Source: Liolophura sinensis (lineage: Eukaryota; Mollusca; Polyplacophora; Chitonida; Chitonidae). Taken from it: a stretch of DNA of 64,000 nucleotides. Both the position numbers and the translations under genes were made by a program. The stretch is taken from positions 91,195,805-91,259,804 of the forward strand of contig NC_088295.1 in the NCBI RefSeq assembly GCF_032854445.1, given 5' to 3'. Under the pieces are notes generated by a model that was given only the letters and a program-made list of their open reading frames with translations, had not been told where the DNA came from and did not search any database. Positions 33,350 through 46,200 of the stretch are shown piece after piece; the stretch's first letter is position 1, and every line of letters begins with the position of its first letter.

Positions 33350-34757
33350 ATGACAGTGCCAGTAACTCTGAACGTCGGAGGTGTTCTATACACGACATCC
33401 CGGACGACCTTGACCCTGTTCGGTGATTCTATGCTCGGCAGGATGTTTAGCGGAGACTGGGAGACCGCTCATGATTCCGAAGGTAGATGTTTTATAGACC
33501 GAGATGGACATCTCTTCAGGTAAATATAAAAGACAGTTTTAGCACCATGGAGTCCAGAAAGTTAGTAACTGTTTGTCAAATCTGATTTGGTGTTGGACAG
33601 AGTTGTCGCTGTGTTGATCTTCCTCATCTTTACGTTGTATTAACAGCAAGAGTCCTTGGCCTGGTTGTTGAAAACTGGTTTAAGCCTTCAACTCTGTACT
33701 TAGCCCCAAAAAATGTATACCAGTGTATTAGATATGAACTGAAATTTCTGCTGTTATACTGAGACTTAAGAGAACTACACAGGCTTCTGTGTGACTTAAT
33801 ACCAGTATTAGCTAATATACTTTCGAACAACTGGGCCCTGTTGATTTTGTAGCGAAAATATATACAGCAGTTAGAAAGATGTCCTTTGGTGTTCAATCCT
33901 TCAGGTCTTCTGGCCACAACCAATATAGTGTTATTAGGCCATACTATGCTAGTTATATGCTAATTAAAAGTATTAAGAATCACAATATAGTTTATAATAA
34001 ATTCTTACGACATGCTAGACTTTTCTGTGCCATTATTTTGCTGGAGTATCTTGCAGTGTTAGATCATTTTAAAAATCACACAAATTTCTGTCTTCAGACA
34101 CGTTCTGAATTTTCTGCGGACGGGGAAGCTAATTATCCCAGAGGATTTCCCAGAACTACTCCAGCTGAAATCTGAGGCTGATTTCTACCAGATCGAGGCC
34201 CTCATTGAGGTTGTGGAAGCAGAAATCGTCCGACGGGCGCTCCTCAGACCGGAACCGGAAGTACCCCAGAGGGAACAGAGACATTATTACCTGGATGTGG
34301 TGGAGATCACAACCATATCGGGGCGTCGGTGGGCACATGTGAGAAAATACTAATACTCTGTGGTAATGTGGAGGTGATCAAATGTCTACCTATTGATGGC
34401 CAGATCTACAGAAACTTGCTTTACCTGTTTACAACGCGTGATGGCAGCCAGCGGAACAATCCGGCGTATAAGAGCTACGGCGTGTTCAACAACGTCAACT
34501 GTGTTTCCAGCGGCGAGTCCACGCAGATCTTCCTCAAAACTTTCCGCAGTCAGGCCAACAGTAACAGCCCGTCATGCGCACTACGCACGAATCGCTCGGA
34601 CCTGGCGGATATACTTCTCGCCAAGAACTGTACATTGGTCACATCTTCTTCACGCTTCACAAAAACCCACAAAGAAACATCAGAGTTTCAGTGCAGTGAT
34701 AAATGGAAAATACCAGAGTCAAGCCTCCAACAGTTGGCTAATCTCCCTAAACTATGA
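33350..34757 (+). CDS. KCTD-family BTB/T1-domain protein, distal frame interrupted
   Basis: The first coding exon is ATG 33350 to 33519; it starts at a TTTTCAG acceptor ending at 33324, which implies an upstream leader exon. The second exon begins at 34098. Joined, they give a T1/BTB domain of the KCTD6/11/21 type: VTLNVGGVLYTTSRTTL, DSMLGRMFSGD, CFIDRDGHLF, HVLNFLRTGKL and EADFYQIEALIE. Family members oligomerise and often act as adaptors for Cullin3 ubiquitin ligases or for receptors. The frame meets TAA at 34351-34353, giving 141 aa. From about 34329 a different frame is open to TGA at 34755-34757. Explanations are a real short protein, a frameshift or assembly error, or removal of 34339-34373, a GT...AG segment of only 35 nt that would reconnect the frames. 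The distal part did not match a family member I could recall. Confidence 0.7.
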
Positions 34758-35090
34758 CCACCGACTTATTATGGATAAATAAGTGTCTAAAATGAAATTC
34801 ATTCCAGTAAAAATATTTCATTATTTAGGTACCTATTTATTCCACCATACATAGACAGGAATGCCTGTTCATTGTTTACCACACTGATCTCCAATATGGG
34901 GTATCGGACTGTCATACAGCTTTTCAAATCTGCCTTAAAACCCTAACACTGACCTACGTGTGATATGTTAAGCTTAAAGCACGCTTAGCAAATGTAACGA
35001 TTATCAGAATTAAACCGCATGTATACATGTAGTAATACTTGGACATTGTGGTCGAGCGTAAATGTCGCATCATTTCATACAAGTACATTT
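34758..35090. other. Downstream flank of the KCTD gene
   Basis: Probable 3' untranslated region and flank. No clear AATAAA was found close to the stop. Confidence 0.4.
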
Positions 35091-35150
35091 TATATTTATT
35101 TATTTGATCGTTGTTTCAAGAATGTTTCACTTATACCCTGGTGTTCAGTT
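35091..35150 (-). mobile_element. Family A SINE tail fragment
   Basis: TTTATTTATTTGATCGTTGT and AATGTTTCACTTATACC match the tail side of family A on the minus strand. Confidence 0.6.
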
Positions 35151-35357
35151 TTATGGATAGAGAACATTGGAGTGCATGTGAGTGGTATAAACCACCGACC
35201 TTTGGCAAGTTACTGACGAACTTTCTCACACGTGATGTACAGTTATATACACCTTATAGGTGAAAAAAGTATGATCTATAAACTACAAACGTAATGGACT
35301 ATGAATACGGCCGCACGCGTCGTCCACGACTGTTTATTTTCACAATGTTCCCACAAG

Positions 35358-35640
35358 CAGTGAGTGAGTGAGTGCTTAGGGTTTAACATCGTACTCAACA
35401 ATTTTTTATGTCATATAAAGACGAAGTCCTTAGAATGCATGTAATGTGCCTCCTTGCTGGAGGACGGACTTCCACCTCTCTTTATCTAGTGCTGCTTCAC
35501 CGAGACGACTTATCGAAGGCAAGTAAGCCGCCCCACGCAAGACATTATACTGATACGGTCTAGCCAGTTGTTGCACAATCCCCTTAAGGTCTCCTCTTTC
35601 AAAGTCTCAGGTGTGATCCATCCCAGGTTTGACCTAGGTT
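35358..35640 (-). mobile_element. SINE family B, long variant, reverse copy
   Basis: GAGTGAGTGAGTGCTTAGGG, then TTTAACATCGTACTCAACAA, the GGCAAGTAAGCCG block shared with 14455-14790, and CCCAGGTTTGACCTA at the head side. Confidence 0.83.
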
Positions 35641-36330
35641 GGATGTATATACATTTACAGCTGTACCTACGTCAAGGGTCAATTTTCTCTTACAAGTACC
35701 CCTGGTGATGAGCGACGTATATAAGGACTGTCTGTAGATGCCAATATTCAGTTCCATTCTCGACCCGTGGACTACAGTCCGAAATACGTAGAACTGATGG
35801 GATAAAATAAATGCATAAATATAGCAGCAATTATTGTTTTACTTCCTCATATTATGAACAGCGCCTTTATGCATGTAGTATGTCTTTAATAATCGGGTTC
35901 AGATCCATTTAAATCTAATGGGTTTGGCCCGCACAGAGCAAACAATCCAGTTGAACCTCTCAACATTAAAAATGAGGGCGATGTGGATGAGAAATGCCTG
36001 TCTATGCGGCTATACAAAGTGCATGGAGTTGGAAGCTGGAAAAAAAACTGATTTTTACAGTTCGCATGAAAACCGAATTTTCAAAAAATAACGAACAATA
36101 TATTAAAATAAAGCGTTTGAATGTTCCTTGCTTTTTAAGATTTTGCTATGAAATTATACTCGTATTAATTGTTGAGCAAAATAACCAATGTGGAAAAAAA
36201 ACTGATGGGGAAAGTAATCTACTCGGCGTAGGTTACACGTGTAATAAGCATATGCAGTAAGAAGCGAGCAAGAACCCAAGAACTGAATATCCATGTACCT
36301 AAACCTAAATATACTAAATCAATCGCAAAT
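35641..36330. other. Intergenic, no supported feature
   Basis: No recognisable gene or repeat. Confidence 0.45.
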
Positions 36331-36591
36331 CGAGGGGTCTCCGTGGCTCATTTGATTAGCGCGCTGGCGTAGCGTAATGGCCCAGGAGCCTCTCACCAAT
36401 GCGGTCGCTGTGAGTTCAAGTCCAGCTCATGCTGGCTTTCTGTCCGGCCGTAAGTGGGAATGTATTCTAGAAACCTGCGGATGGTCGTGGGTTTCCTCCA
36501 GACTCCTCCCACCGTAATGCTGCCCCCCGTCGTGTAAGTGAAATATTCTCGAGTACGGCGTAAAACACCAATCAAATAAGATAAATAAATC
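36331..36591 (+). mobile_element. Family A SINE, nearly full length
   Basis: Head GGTCTCCGTGGCTCATTTGA, B box GTGAGTTCAAGTCCAGC, tail GTACGGCGTAAAACACCAAT and AAGATAAATAAAT. It has a short deletion in the GGGCTCTGCCCGG part of the body. Confidence 0.92.
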
Positions 36592-38227
36592 TATCGTAAA
36601 TTAATACGACACATAAAACTGGTCTTATGGTTATATTTTTAAAGCACTCCACCCAAAGTCGATGCTCCTGATTAGCTAGCAAAGGCAGAAATAAAAACTC
36701 GATCAGGCCAAACCGGCGTTTTGAGCCTTTACAGGCCACGGTGGGCTATTTCAAATTCCAGATTTGTGCTGTCGCGTTCGACGCCTTTTGGTTCATGTCA
36801 TACTTGAAGGTCACATTGGTGACATACAATACATAATGCTTTGATTATTCTATGGAGCACGGGCACCAGAAATGAACGCACAACACAGTGGAATGAGACC
36901 ATGTCACTATTTGTTTTATCCGATTCACATGTAGGCTAAATGCCAAACAAGGAAGTGTCGTGATGAATAGTCCATGTAATAATTCACGTGGTAAAAGTGG
37001 GTAGACGTAGGCTATAGTATGCCATTGATGGAGGGATAAGATTGTAAAGTCCTGTCTGTATTCATATAACCCGATCATCTTATCACAGATTAAGAGTCTG
37101 AATAATACTAAACGTAATAAGAGACGAGCTATAGATGACGGTATAACTGACGTAAATCAAAATTTGTTCAATGGCTATACATTCGTAGTCAGCGTCAGAG
37201 ACAGAAAGCCCCCACGATTGGTATAGCTAGTACTACGTTCGACAATTTTTTTGTACAAACAGATCGACTGTTTAAGACACAGGGCCATCCACCCTTCTGT
37301 GCGGCTAATCCAGGTATCTCAATGTGTACTTTACCAGTGCTTTCAACCTTCTCTGTACTATATCCTCTGTATATTTCATGAGCAAACTTTGTTTTAACAT
37401 CACACTCGATTTTTAAAACATAAGAAAACAGCTATTGGAAAGAATTAGAATGTCATTCTACATGTAGGCCTACAACGAATAATTATGCAAATCAAGGTGC
37501 ACGAAGTCAAGTGTAAATGACATCCAAAAATATATTTCATACGTGGTTACCGGGAGAAATTTTATTATCCGCATTTTTACACGTTTATGCAAATATCAAA
37601 AGCTCTTGAACTTAGGTCTTGTTTTACTATCTATCTTCAATATGTACCTTAAGTGGGTTCAAAATAAACAATTTTTAAAAAAACTCTATGTCTATAATTA
37701 CAGATTTTGAAATGAGATAGGAAATAATTACATAGTGCAGGTAGTTATGGCTTAAATAATATGTTTTTGTGTATACCTGTAAATATCTGATTTATACCAC
37801 ATTCAGCATGGTCAGAGGTTGCAATGTTCTCACTATTAATTCTTTCGTTAAATGCATATTTTGCAAAGCTAATTTATGTGGTACCTCTCGGTAATTAAGT
37901 TCTTTCTTAACATATGTAGTTCACAGTATTGTTACGAGTCCCGCCTTAAAAAATTGTGTGATACATTTTTTGTTTTTCTTGAGCTTATGGGCTCAAGTGT
38001 CACATTTCCTACATTTTCCCCTCTGTACGTTATAGCCTGTACTGTAATTCAGTTGAGCGTTCTCGAGGCTTCAGTGTTTATGAGTTTAGTGTCATTGTAC
38101 ATAGAGAATGCATTCTGGAAATATGTATCGGTGTTGTAAGCATGTTAACGATCAAACCATCCAGACTTTTCTTTACATTAAACTATAAATATGAGCGACG
38201 GAGTTGTGAAGCACACAGTCCTTTACT
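36592..38227. other. Intergenic, no supported feature
   Basis: AT-rich sequence; short open frames only. Confidence 0.45.
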
Positions 38228-38449
38228 CAAGTCCACTCTCACCAATGCGGTCCCTGTAAGTTCAGTTCCAGCTCATTCTGCCTTCCTCCCCGGCCGTACG
38301 GGGGAAGGCCTGCAGCAACCTGCAGATGGTCGTGGTTTTTTCCAGGGCTGTGCCCAGTTTCCTCCCACCATAATGCTGGCCGCCGTCATATAAGTGAAAT
38401 ATTCTTGAGTACGGCGTAAAACACCAATCAAATAAATAAATGAAATAAA
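38228..38449 (+). mobile_element. Family A SINE lacking the A-box part of the head
   Basis: Begins at CACTCTCACCAATGCGGTCC and runs to GTACGGCGTAAAACACCAAT with an AAATAAATAAATGAAATAAA tail. Confidence 0.9.
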
Positions 38450-40138
38450 TACTACAGGTCCACTTGAGAGCGGTCATATTTAATTTCATCCACTCTGAAG
38501 GATTTTACTGGGTTTGAAGATATCGGCTTTCCACTCGACATTTGTCATGTGTACTCCATTATCTGTAGAGAGCATTTTGTGAGCTTGTGTTTCGCCACTT
38601 GCTGTTTTCTTTTGAGACTATTTTGGAGCTTGTATCCCCCATGGTCACTTTGTACGATTACGTACATTTCATCACAGTTTACCCTGAAAGTGACGGTTTA
38701 CCCTGAAAGTTTATTTTCTAAGAGTGAAACATACATCGCCTGTTAGGCATCACGGACACTACTGTCAACCATCCGCCCTGAGAAGTTGATGACAAACATC
38801 GTCAGGGCGCTGTTCCCACCACAACTTGTCACTTATCGGACTGTCATCCTCTTATCTGTGGATTCTATATTTATGTGAGCTGACTCGCCTTTGAAAGTGG
38901 CATTATTCCATCCGGATTTTGGACGCTGTCATATGTAAGAGACTATATATTTTTGTAATTGTTCATATTGTTTTGTATATTATTGTCAGATGTATTATTT
39001 GTCTGTTTTGTTCAAATATATATATTGAACTTATTCATGTTACTTATTCATTCAACTTATTCGTGTTACTTTGTTTGATCTTGTGTAAGGCTATCGCTGA
39101 CATTTTTTCTCATCTTTACTCTCCGATAGTCGTAGCGTTACAGTACACATATGCAGTATACTAAATTATCTTAAGGAATATTAACATGTAAAGGATATCA
39201 CATTTTCCTCGTAGCTACAGACATGAACATTAACCACTGTTCACGTTGAACAGTTAAGCCAGAAGAGAGTATCGGCCACACACGTTTAATACATAAGGCC
39301 ACGTAGATCTACAGGAGTTGGTAATTTAACATGGGTGTGACTGGTACGATATCACAGCCAGCAAACACGTTCTGATTTCAAAGTATCGGAATGAGTTCAT
39401 TCGTTTTATTGGTTTTATACATGCACTAGAAATCTAACAACATCTCAGTGACATGTTTTTATTTTCAGATTATTCCTTTCCCCCGACTGCAACATGCTAC
39501 TTAATGCTGCTGTAGAAAACTGATGGAACAGCCAAGTATAAGAGTAAAACTCTTCCCTGATTGTACACAGCCAGGCAGCGTTTAAAGTACGGGTAGTGTA
39601 AAGAAATGCAACGCATGCAAAGAACACAAATATATCTTTCACAAGTTCTTTGTTTACAGTAAGTGTTTCAACAACTGTAGGCTTACTTGGAGCCTAGATA
39701 TTGGTAATAGATCTCTTATAAAATTGCCTTACTGAGTTTATGTACAGGCCCATAAATGACGTTCGACATTAGGCCTTGCCTATTTCATATAAAACTTCAT
39801 GCAAAGTTTAATTGTCCTGTTGTAAACCGAGGGAAATGGAAGAGTGGGCTCTGTGCAAGAACCACCATCAGAGAAACTCCGCTGGACAACAGAGAGGGAG
39901 GGCTAGATAGGGGAGAAGAAAAAAAAAAGAGAGAGAAATTCATGGATAAAAAGAGACGTTATTCGGACAAGGTCTCTATAGTCTTCCCATGACAAATGAG
40001 AGAGATCATGCAGTAGCATAAATCCCGCTAACACTTTCTATGTAAGTATATGCAGGCCTAGGAAAACGGATTCTCTCTCATTAATGCTCATATTTAAATA
40101 CCTGTATCCTATTTGAACGTTCACACAGAGGGAAGAAA
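38450..40138. other. Region upstream of PEX19
   Basis: No supported gene. A purine-rich stretch occurs at about 39895-39960. The PEX19 promoter should be near 40100 but shows no clear TATA element. Confidence 0.4.
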
Positions 40139-40246
40139 ATGGAAGAGGTGGCTCCAGTGTTTACTGTTCACCTACCAGATGCTGCAATATCACTGGATTG
40201 CTCCGCAAATGGGGACGAAGGGAGACAACTTTGTAAGACCTTCTGA
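40139..40246 (+). promoter_or_regulatory. Upstream open reading frame in the PEX19 leader
   Basis: ATG at 40139 opens a 35-codon frame (MEEVAPVFTVHL...) that stops with TGA at 40244-40246, 10 nt before the probable PEX19 start at 40257 and in another frame. If it lies in the transcript it would be translated first and could lower PEX19 output. Whether it lies in the mRNA depends on an unmapped transcription start. Confidence 0.45.
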
Positions 40247-40256
40247 TGATGTAAAC

Positions 40257-43200
40257 ATGGCTTCAGTGAGCACAACGACACCGAAAGCAGACGATAATGG
40301 AAAGGTAGCACCAGCTGACAGTTCGGATGATGGAACAACAAAGACTGGAGACTCAGTAAAGTCCAAAGACACAGATGATCCGGAATTATATGCTCTTCTC
40401 GACAGTAAGATCTGATGTTTCTTATGATCAATCGAAACACTAGTATCGAAAAATGGACCCTTGGTGGTAAAGTGATGCGGTTGTCCCTAGTGTGGCTACA
40501 TTCATGAAAGTGTGAACTGCCTCTCATTTTCCACGTTAAACACATGTCACCAGGAGTTAGAAAGTTTCTTTCTTCTGCTCATTCACAGATGAGGATTAAC
40601 TTGACAAAAGGTGATACCGGGAGGAATTCAGGTCTCTTGAGTTCACGCTGGAGAACTGTTTAAAACTCTGTCTCAGAGATAGTCCTACAAGACGACACCG
40701 TCACACCGGTATTTTGATGTCACTAAAGTGCAGTCCTACATGATTACATATTTTTCTTGGAGTAGTGCCAGAGTTTGATATTCGCCATTATAAGTATGCA
40801 CGCTACAATTTTGGTGACCTAACTTTTATTTCATAGCAGTCTGTCAGATTCGAAAATCATCACGACGCGTTGGAGTTTGACTCTGTTTTAAAATTTGCCA
40901 AACTGATGTAGTGAGTTTTTATCACACGGGTGGGACAGATTTTCGACTAGTAGTTCACATCTGTCTCTGAAAGTTTGCCACAGTTGTAGGCTTCAAAATG
41001 CAAAATGAATTATGTTGAGGTGGCAGAAGTGCGGCTTCGATATTAACTCTCCACACCCTAAGGTGACATTGTTTACACTCACCACGGTCATCATGAAGGG
41101 TGGGTCTTGTTTTAATGTGGCCTGATCTTCTAGACTGGCAGGCTGTTAAGAAATAAAATTGCAGCATGCATATTTGTGGAGCTCTGTGCTTTGGCAGGAG
41201 ACCCAGGATATATGCCTGAGGAGCAAGATTGCAGGTCCCTGGCACTACTCCAGGAAAATTAAATATAAGATGTATGACTGTAATGTAGTGACATCAGAAT
41301 ATCGGAGCAAAGGTGCAGTCATGTAGGAGTATGTTTAAGTGAGGACTGATTCTATGCCCACCAGTATTCTGTGCTCACATATTTTTCCTGTTTAATGAAT
41401 TATCCTCTTTGTATGAGGAATTGTGGTGAATGGAACAGTCAGATGTTAAAATAGAAAGTTAACTTTCATCAACCGACAAAGGTATAAATGTTTGATTTCA
41501 TATGTTTTCAATTTTGTAATATGCATGTATTAATTAATGCTCAAAAGTACTGTGTTAAAGCACTCAGTTAAAAAATCATTTATTTATTTGATTGGTTTTT
41601 ATGTCATACTGAAGAATATTTCACTTATACAATGGCAGCCAGCATTATGGTGAAAGGAAACTGGGCAGTGACTGCAGTGAGAGACCCCTGGGTCATTGCG
41701 CAGCACTGGCATGCTAACCTGGCCAAGGAGCCTTTTATATTTTAAAGTTTATCATTCTACATCCAGAAAATTACCACATAAATTATATTAAAATGAAATT
41801 CTCTTCATTCGTCACTTAATCACCAGTTACTCTGGTTAACAGAAAGAAAAATAGTGTATCTGTCATAATTAGTACTGTCTCTTCTTATTTGCTGGTTATT
41901 GTTTTTGTTTGTTTATTTGTCCTCTACAATTATGACTTTGCTCCTCAGGTGCTTTGGCAGATTTTGACAGTCAGCCAAAACATTCTCAGCCATTGCTGGC
42001 ACAGACTACAGAAAAAGAGAAGAAGAAACCTGTGAGTCCCTAGTTTTCTTCAACCAATCTCTGGATCATTTATTTTGTTAAACACTCCATGGAAGTGTAA
42101 TTTTTTGAAGTTCCGTTTGAAAAACTGATCTTAGCAGTGACTGGTTCCAGCAAAACATCTGTCACCATTTATCTTGGTATCTTAGTATCAGTTTCATCCG
42201 AAAATATAAAAAATGGAAATTTAGGTCCGTATGGTGACTCATAAGGCGATTCTACTGTTTTGAAATCCTTTTACTTTTCTATTAAAGGCCAATTTGGCCA
42301 AAAGACTGAAATTTCATTCCTGTTAACATGGTGGAATAATATCTTCAGATTTTCTGTAACATGGACTTTTAACTAATTAATTACAGGATTAAAAAAAAAT
42401 TTTCACATGTCAGTAAATCTGTTGATGTTGTCTGAGTTCTTATTAAACTTTCAGATAAGCTTAATTTTTGGTACTTGCTTTCCACAGAGTCAGATGGAAC
42501 CAGCCATAGAAGTCAGTCCTCAGCAAGAGGCCTTGTTTAATGAATTATTCCACAGGGAAGGCTCCGAGGATGCAGTGTTAGAGCTTGAGGAGACAATGAA
42601 GCGATTACTACAGCAAGGTCCACCCCAGGGTCAGCAGACCTCACAGGGGACAGGGCAGTCAGGCAGGTTACACCTTCTTCTCAATCAGTTAGGGAAGGGC
42701 AAGGGTCAGGCAAAGCAAGTATGATTTAAGTTCCTTAGTGGCATCCCAGTGGTGCAATATTATCTACCAGAGGTTTGCTAATGGAATGGTAATGGTTTAA
42801 TTTTGGAAAACTTTTATTGGATCATTCCATTGTGTAGTTACTGCCGAGATTGGCAGATATTCATGTACATGTATATCTACCAATCTGTGCAATGACAGCA
42901 CACAAAGACAAGCAGATTGGTATTAGACTCTTTAGTGGTAAACCAGTGATGTGTAAGGATTGGAAAGGATACCATACTGTTCAATTGACCGAAAGTAGCA
43001 ATTAGTATCCAAGATTTTGACTGAAATATTTCAAGTAAATGTAAATGTAAAAGACAACTGGTCTGTTTCATTGATTCACTAGTTACTGTTTATAAATATG
43101 TGCTTTGTTTGAGTGTGAGGCTGACAGAGTGTATGTTGACATACAGGGGGTGCTGACATTTCAGGGGGTGATGCTTCTTGCGGGCAGCAGGAGTTTGCAG

Positions 43201-46200
43201 CTGCCCTAGCACAGGCTTTGTCAGGGATGGCCCAGAATGCTGAAGGCCTCAAGGTGCGTTGTACAACTCCTGTCTCTCATTGCTTTGCGGTCATGGCATC
43301 ATCAGTTAGCTGTCAACATAGAAGTTACTGTTCACTTTCAAAGTTTATAAAGCATGGCCCCAGATCAGACGTTTTAATAAGCAAAAGTTTATCCATTTAA
43401 AATGGCCCTCAGATGTTGGAACATTGTCATAGTGTCTGTGCGTGTTGATAACTTTGGTAAACATGTCGTTAGGTGGCTCAATTACTCATTACTGTCATAG
43501 TGTTTGTGCCTGTTGATAACTTTGGTTAACATGTCAGTAGATGGCTCATGACTCATTACTGTCATAGTGTTTGTGCCTGTTGATAACTGTGGTTAACATG
43601 TCGGTAGATGGCTCAATTACTCATTACTGTCATAGTGTTTATGCCTGTTGATAACTTTGGTTAACATGTCGGTAGATGGCTCATGACTCATTACTGCCAT
43701 AGTGTTTGTGCCTGTTGATAACTTTGCTTAACATGTCGGTAGATGGCTCATGACTCATTACTGTCATAGTGTTTGTGCTTGTTGATAACTTTGGTTAACA
43801 TGTCGGTAGATGGCTCATGACTCATTACTGTCATAATGTTTGTGCCTGTTGATAACTTTGGTTAACATGTCGGTAGATGGCTCATGACTCATTACTGTCA
43901 TAGTGTTTGTGCCTGTTGATAACTTTGGTTAATATGTTGGTAGATGGCTCATGACTCATTACTGTCATAGTGTTTGTGCCTGTTGATAACTTTGGTTAAC
44001 ATGTCGTTAGATGGCTCAATTACTCATTACTATCATAGTGTTTGTGCCTGTTGATAACTTTGGTTAACATGTCGGTAGATGGCTCATGACTCATTACTGT
44101 CATAGTGTTTGTGCTTGTTGATAACTTTGGTTAACATGTCGGTAGATGGCTCATGACTCATTACTGTCATAATGTTTGTGCCTGTTGATAACTTTGGTTA
44201 ACATGTCGGTAGATGGCTCATGACTCATTACTGTCATAGTGTTTGTGCCTGTTGATAACTTTGGTTAATATGTCGGTAGATGGCTCATGACTCATTACTG
44301 TCATAGTGTTTGTGCCTGTTGATAACTTTGGTTAACATGTCGTTAGATGGCTCAATTACTCATTACTGTCATAGTGTTTGTGCCTGTTGATAACTTTGGT
44401 TAACATGTCGGTAGATGGCTCATGACTCATTACTGTCATAGTGTTTGTGCTTGTTGATAACTTTGGTTAACATGTCGGTAGATGGCTCATGACTCATTAC
44501 TGTCATAGTGTTTGTGCCTGTTGATAACTTTGGTTAACATGTCGGTAGATGGCTCATGACTTAGTACTTTCTGTGTCACCAAGTTCTGGTGAGATATGTG
44601 CGGTTTGTGGATATAAGGATGTGGACCCTTGAGGGACTAAATCAGTCATGTATCAGACCAGTTGTGTATCACCTGTTACTCCCAAGCTAGGTGCTTCCCA
44701 TTTCAGGAGCCGATGTCTGAGGAGGAGATGTTGAGGAGCCTGTCTGGCCTGGGCCTGGGTGGAGCTGCAGGAGACGACACAGACTTCATGCCTATGATGC
44801 AGGATATGATGAAAAACCTGCTGTCTAAAGAAGTCCTCTATCCTTCTCTCAAGGAAATCTCTGAAAAGGTTACACTAATACAGCCCATTTCCTGCCAATA
44901 TTGCAAGCATTCATTTGAACAGGCTTTCCATGACCATTTATGTGTACCCTATTTATTCTAATTTTGGGGACACCTGGTCTGCTCATTTTAGCCAATATAT
45001 ATGTAATTCTAGCAGGAATATTGAGTTTCCTTTTTCTCACTTGGTCAGACCATCTAATGAACAACATACTCATATGTTTACTTTTCCACAAGGCTGGTAA
45101 TAAATGCAATATTCTACTTTCAACTCTACTAATAGCTGACCCAAATTTTAGAAGAATTAGGGTACTTTAACTTATCAAGATTCAAGAAGGAGGATTGTAG
45201 AAATGTTTAAGCTGATGACATGAAGCTCTGTTATTGGTAAGGTTTGATGTCTGTGGCTTAGATTACTGGTAGTAAAGTACATGTACATTAGGTGTCAAAT
45301 GGTATAGTCCGATTAACGCTCAGAAATAGTCACATTAACCTAGGTGTTGTACTGATGGTAGCGATAAATACTGTCATGCTTCACTACATCCACCCTTGAG
45401 CATGATGTCACTTCAGTGGCCTAATGGTTAGAGTGTCCGTCTCGAAGTTGAGAGATCCTGGTATGAAACCCAGGTCGAGACCATTGCTGCCTCGCTTGGC
45501 ACTCAGCACTGAGAGGATTGAGCAAGGAAACTTGATTGTCAGTATAATGTGACTGGGTGGCAAGTCGTGTGGTGTCTTCGACATAATATTTCATTGGCGA
45601 CAGCACTTTGACAGCTCAAGAAGGCAAAATATATATAAACACACCTAATGACTTCTTGTCATCACATGACTGAAATATTGTTAAGTACAATGTTAAACCC
45701 CAAGCTTACATGTACATACATGCATACCTTTAAGTGCTGATCTTCATACCAAGTTTCTATTCGGTTTCAGTACCCCAAATGGTTAGAGGAAAACAAGGAG
45801 AAAACAGATCCAAAAGAGTTTGAGAATTACCAGAAACAGTATATGTTGATGAGTCATATATGTACTCAGTTTGAAGCAGATGACTCGTCTGATCCGGAGA
45901 GTGTCCAAAATGAACGCTTTGAAAAAATTTTAGATTTAATGCAGCAGGTGAGCATATAATCATGTGATTTTCAGTTTGTCCAGTGTTTAACCAATGATCT
46001 CATGTGATCAAATCCAGGCTACTCTGGTTCCTTCACAACTTTAAGTCCAGAGGTTTGTCAGGTAACTGGATGGGTGGATGGGTGGATGGATGGGTGGGTG
46101 GGAATTTGGTTAGTTTGGTTTATCTTGACTCAGCCACAGACGGCTGTAATATCTGTGAGACAAGAAATAAATCCTGAAAGAAATGGAGAAAAGATATTTA

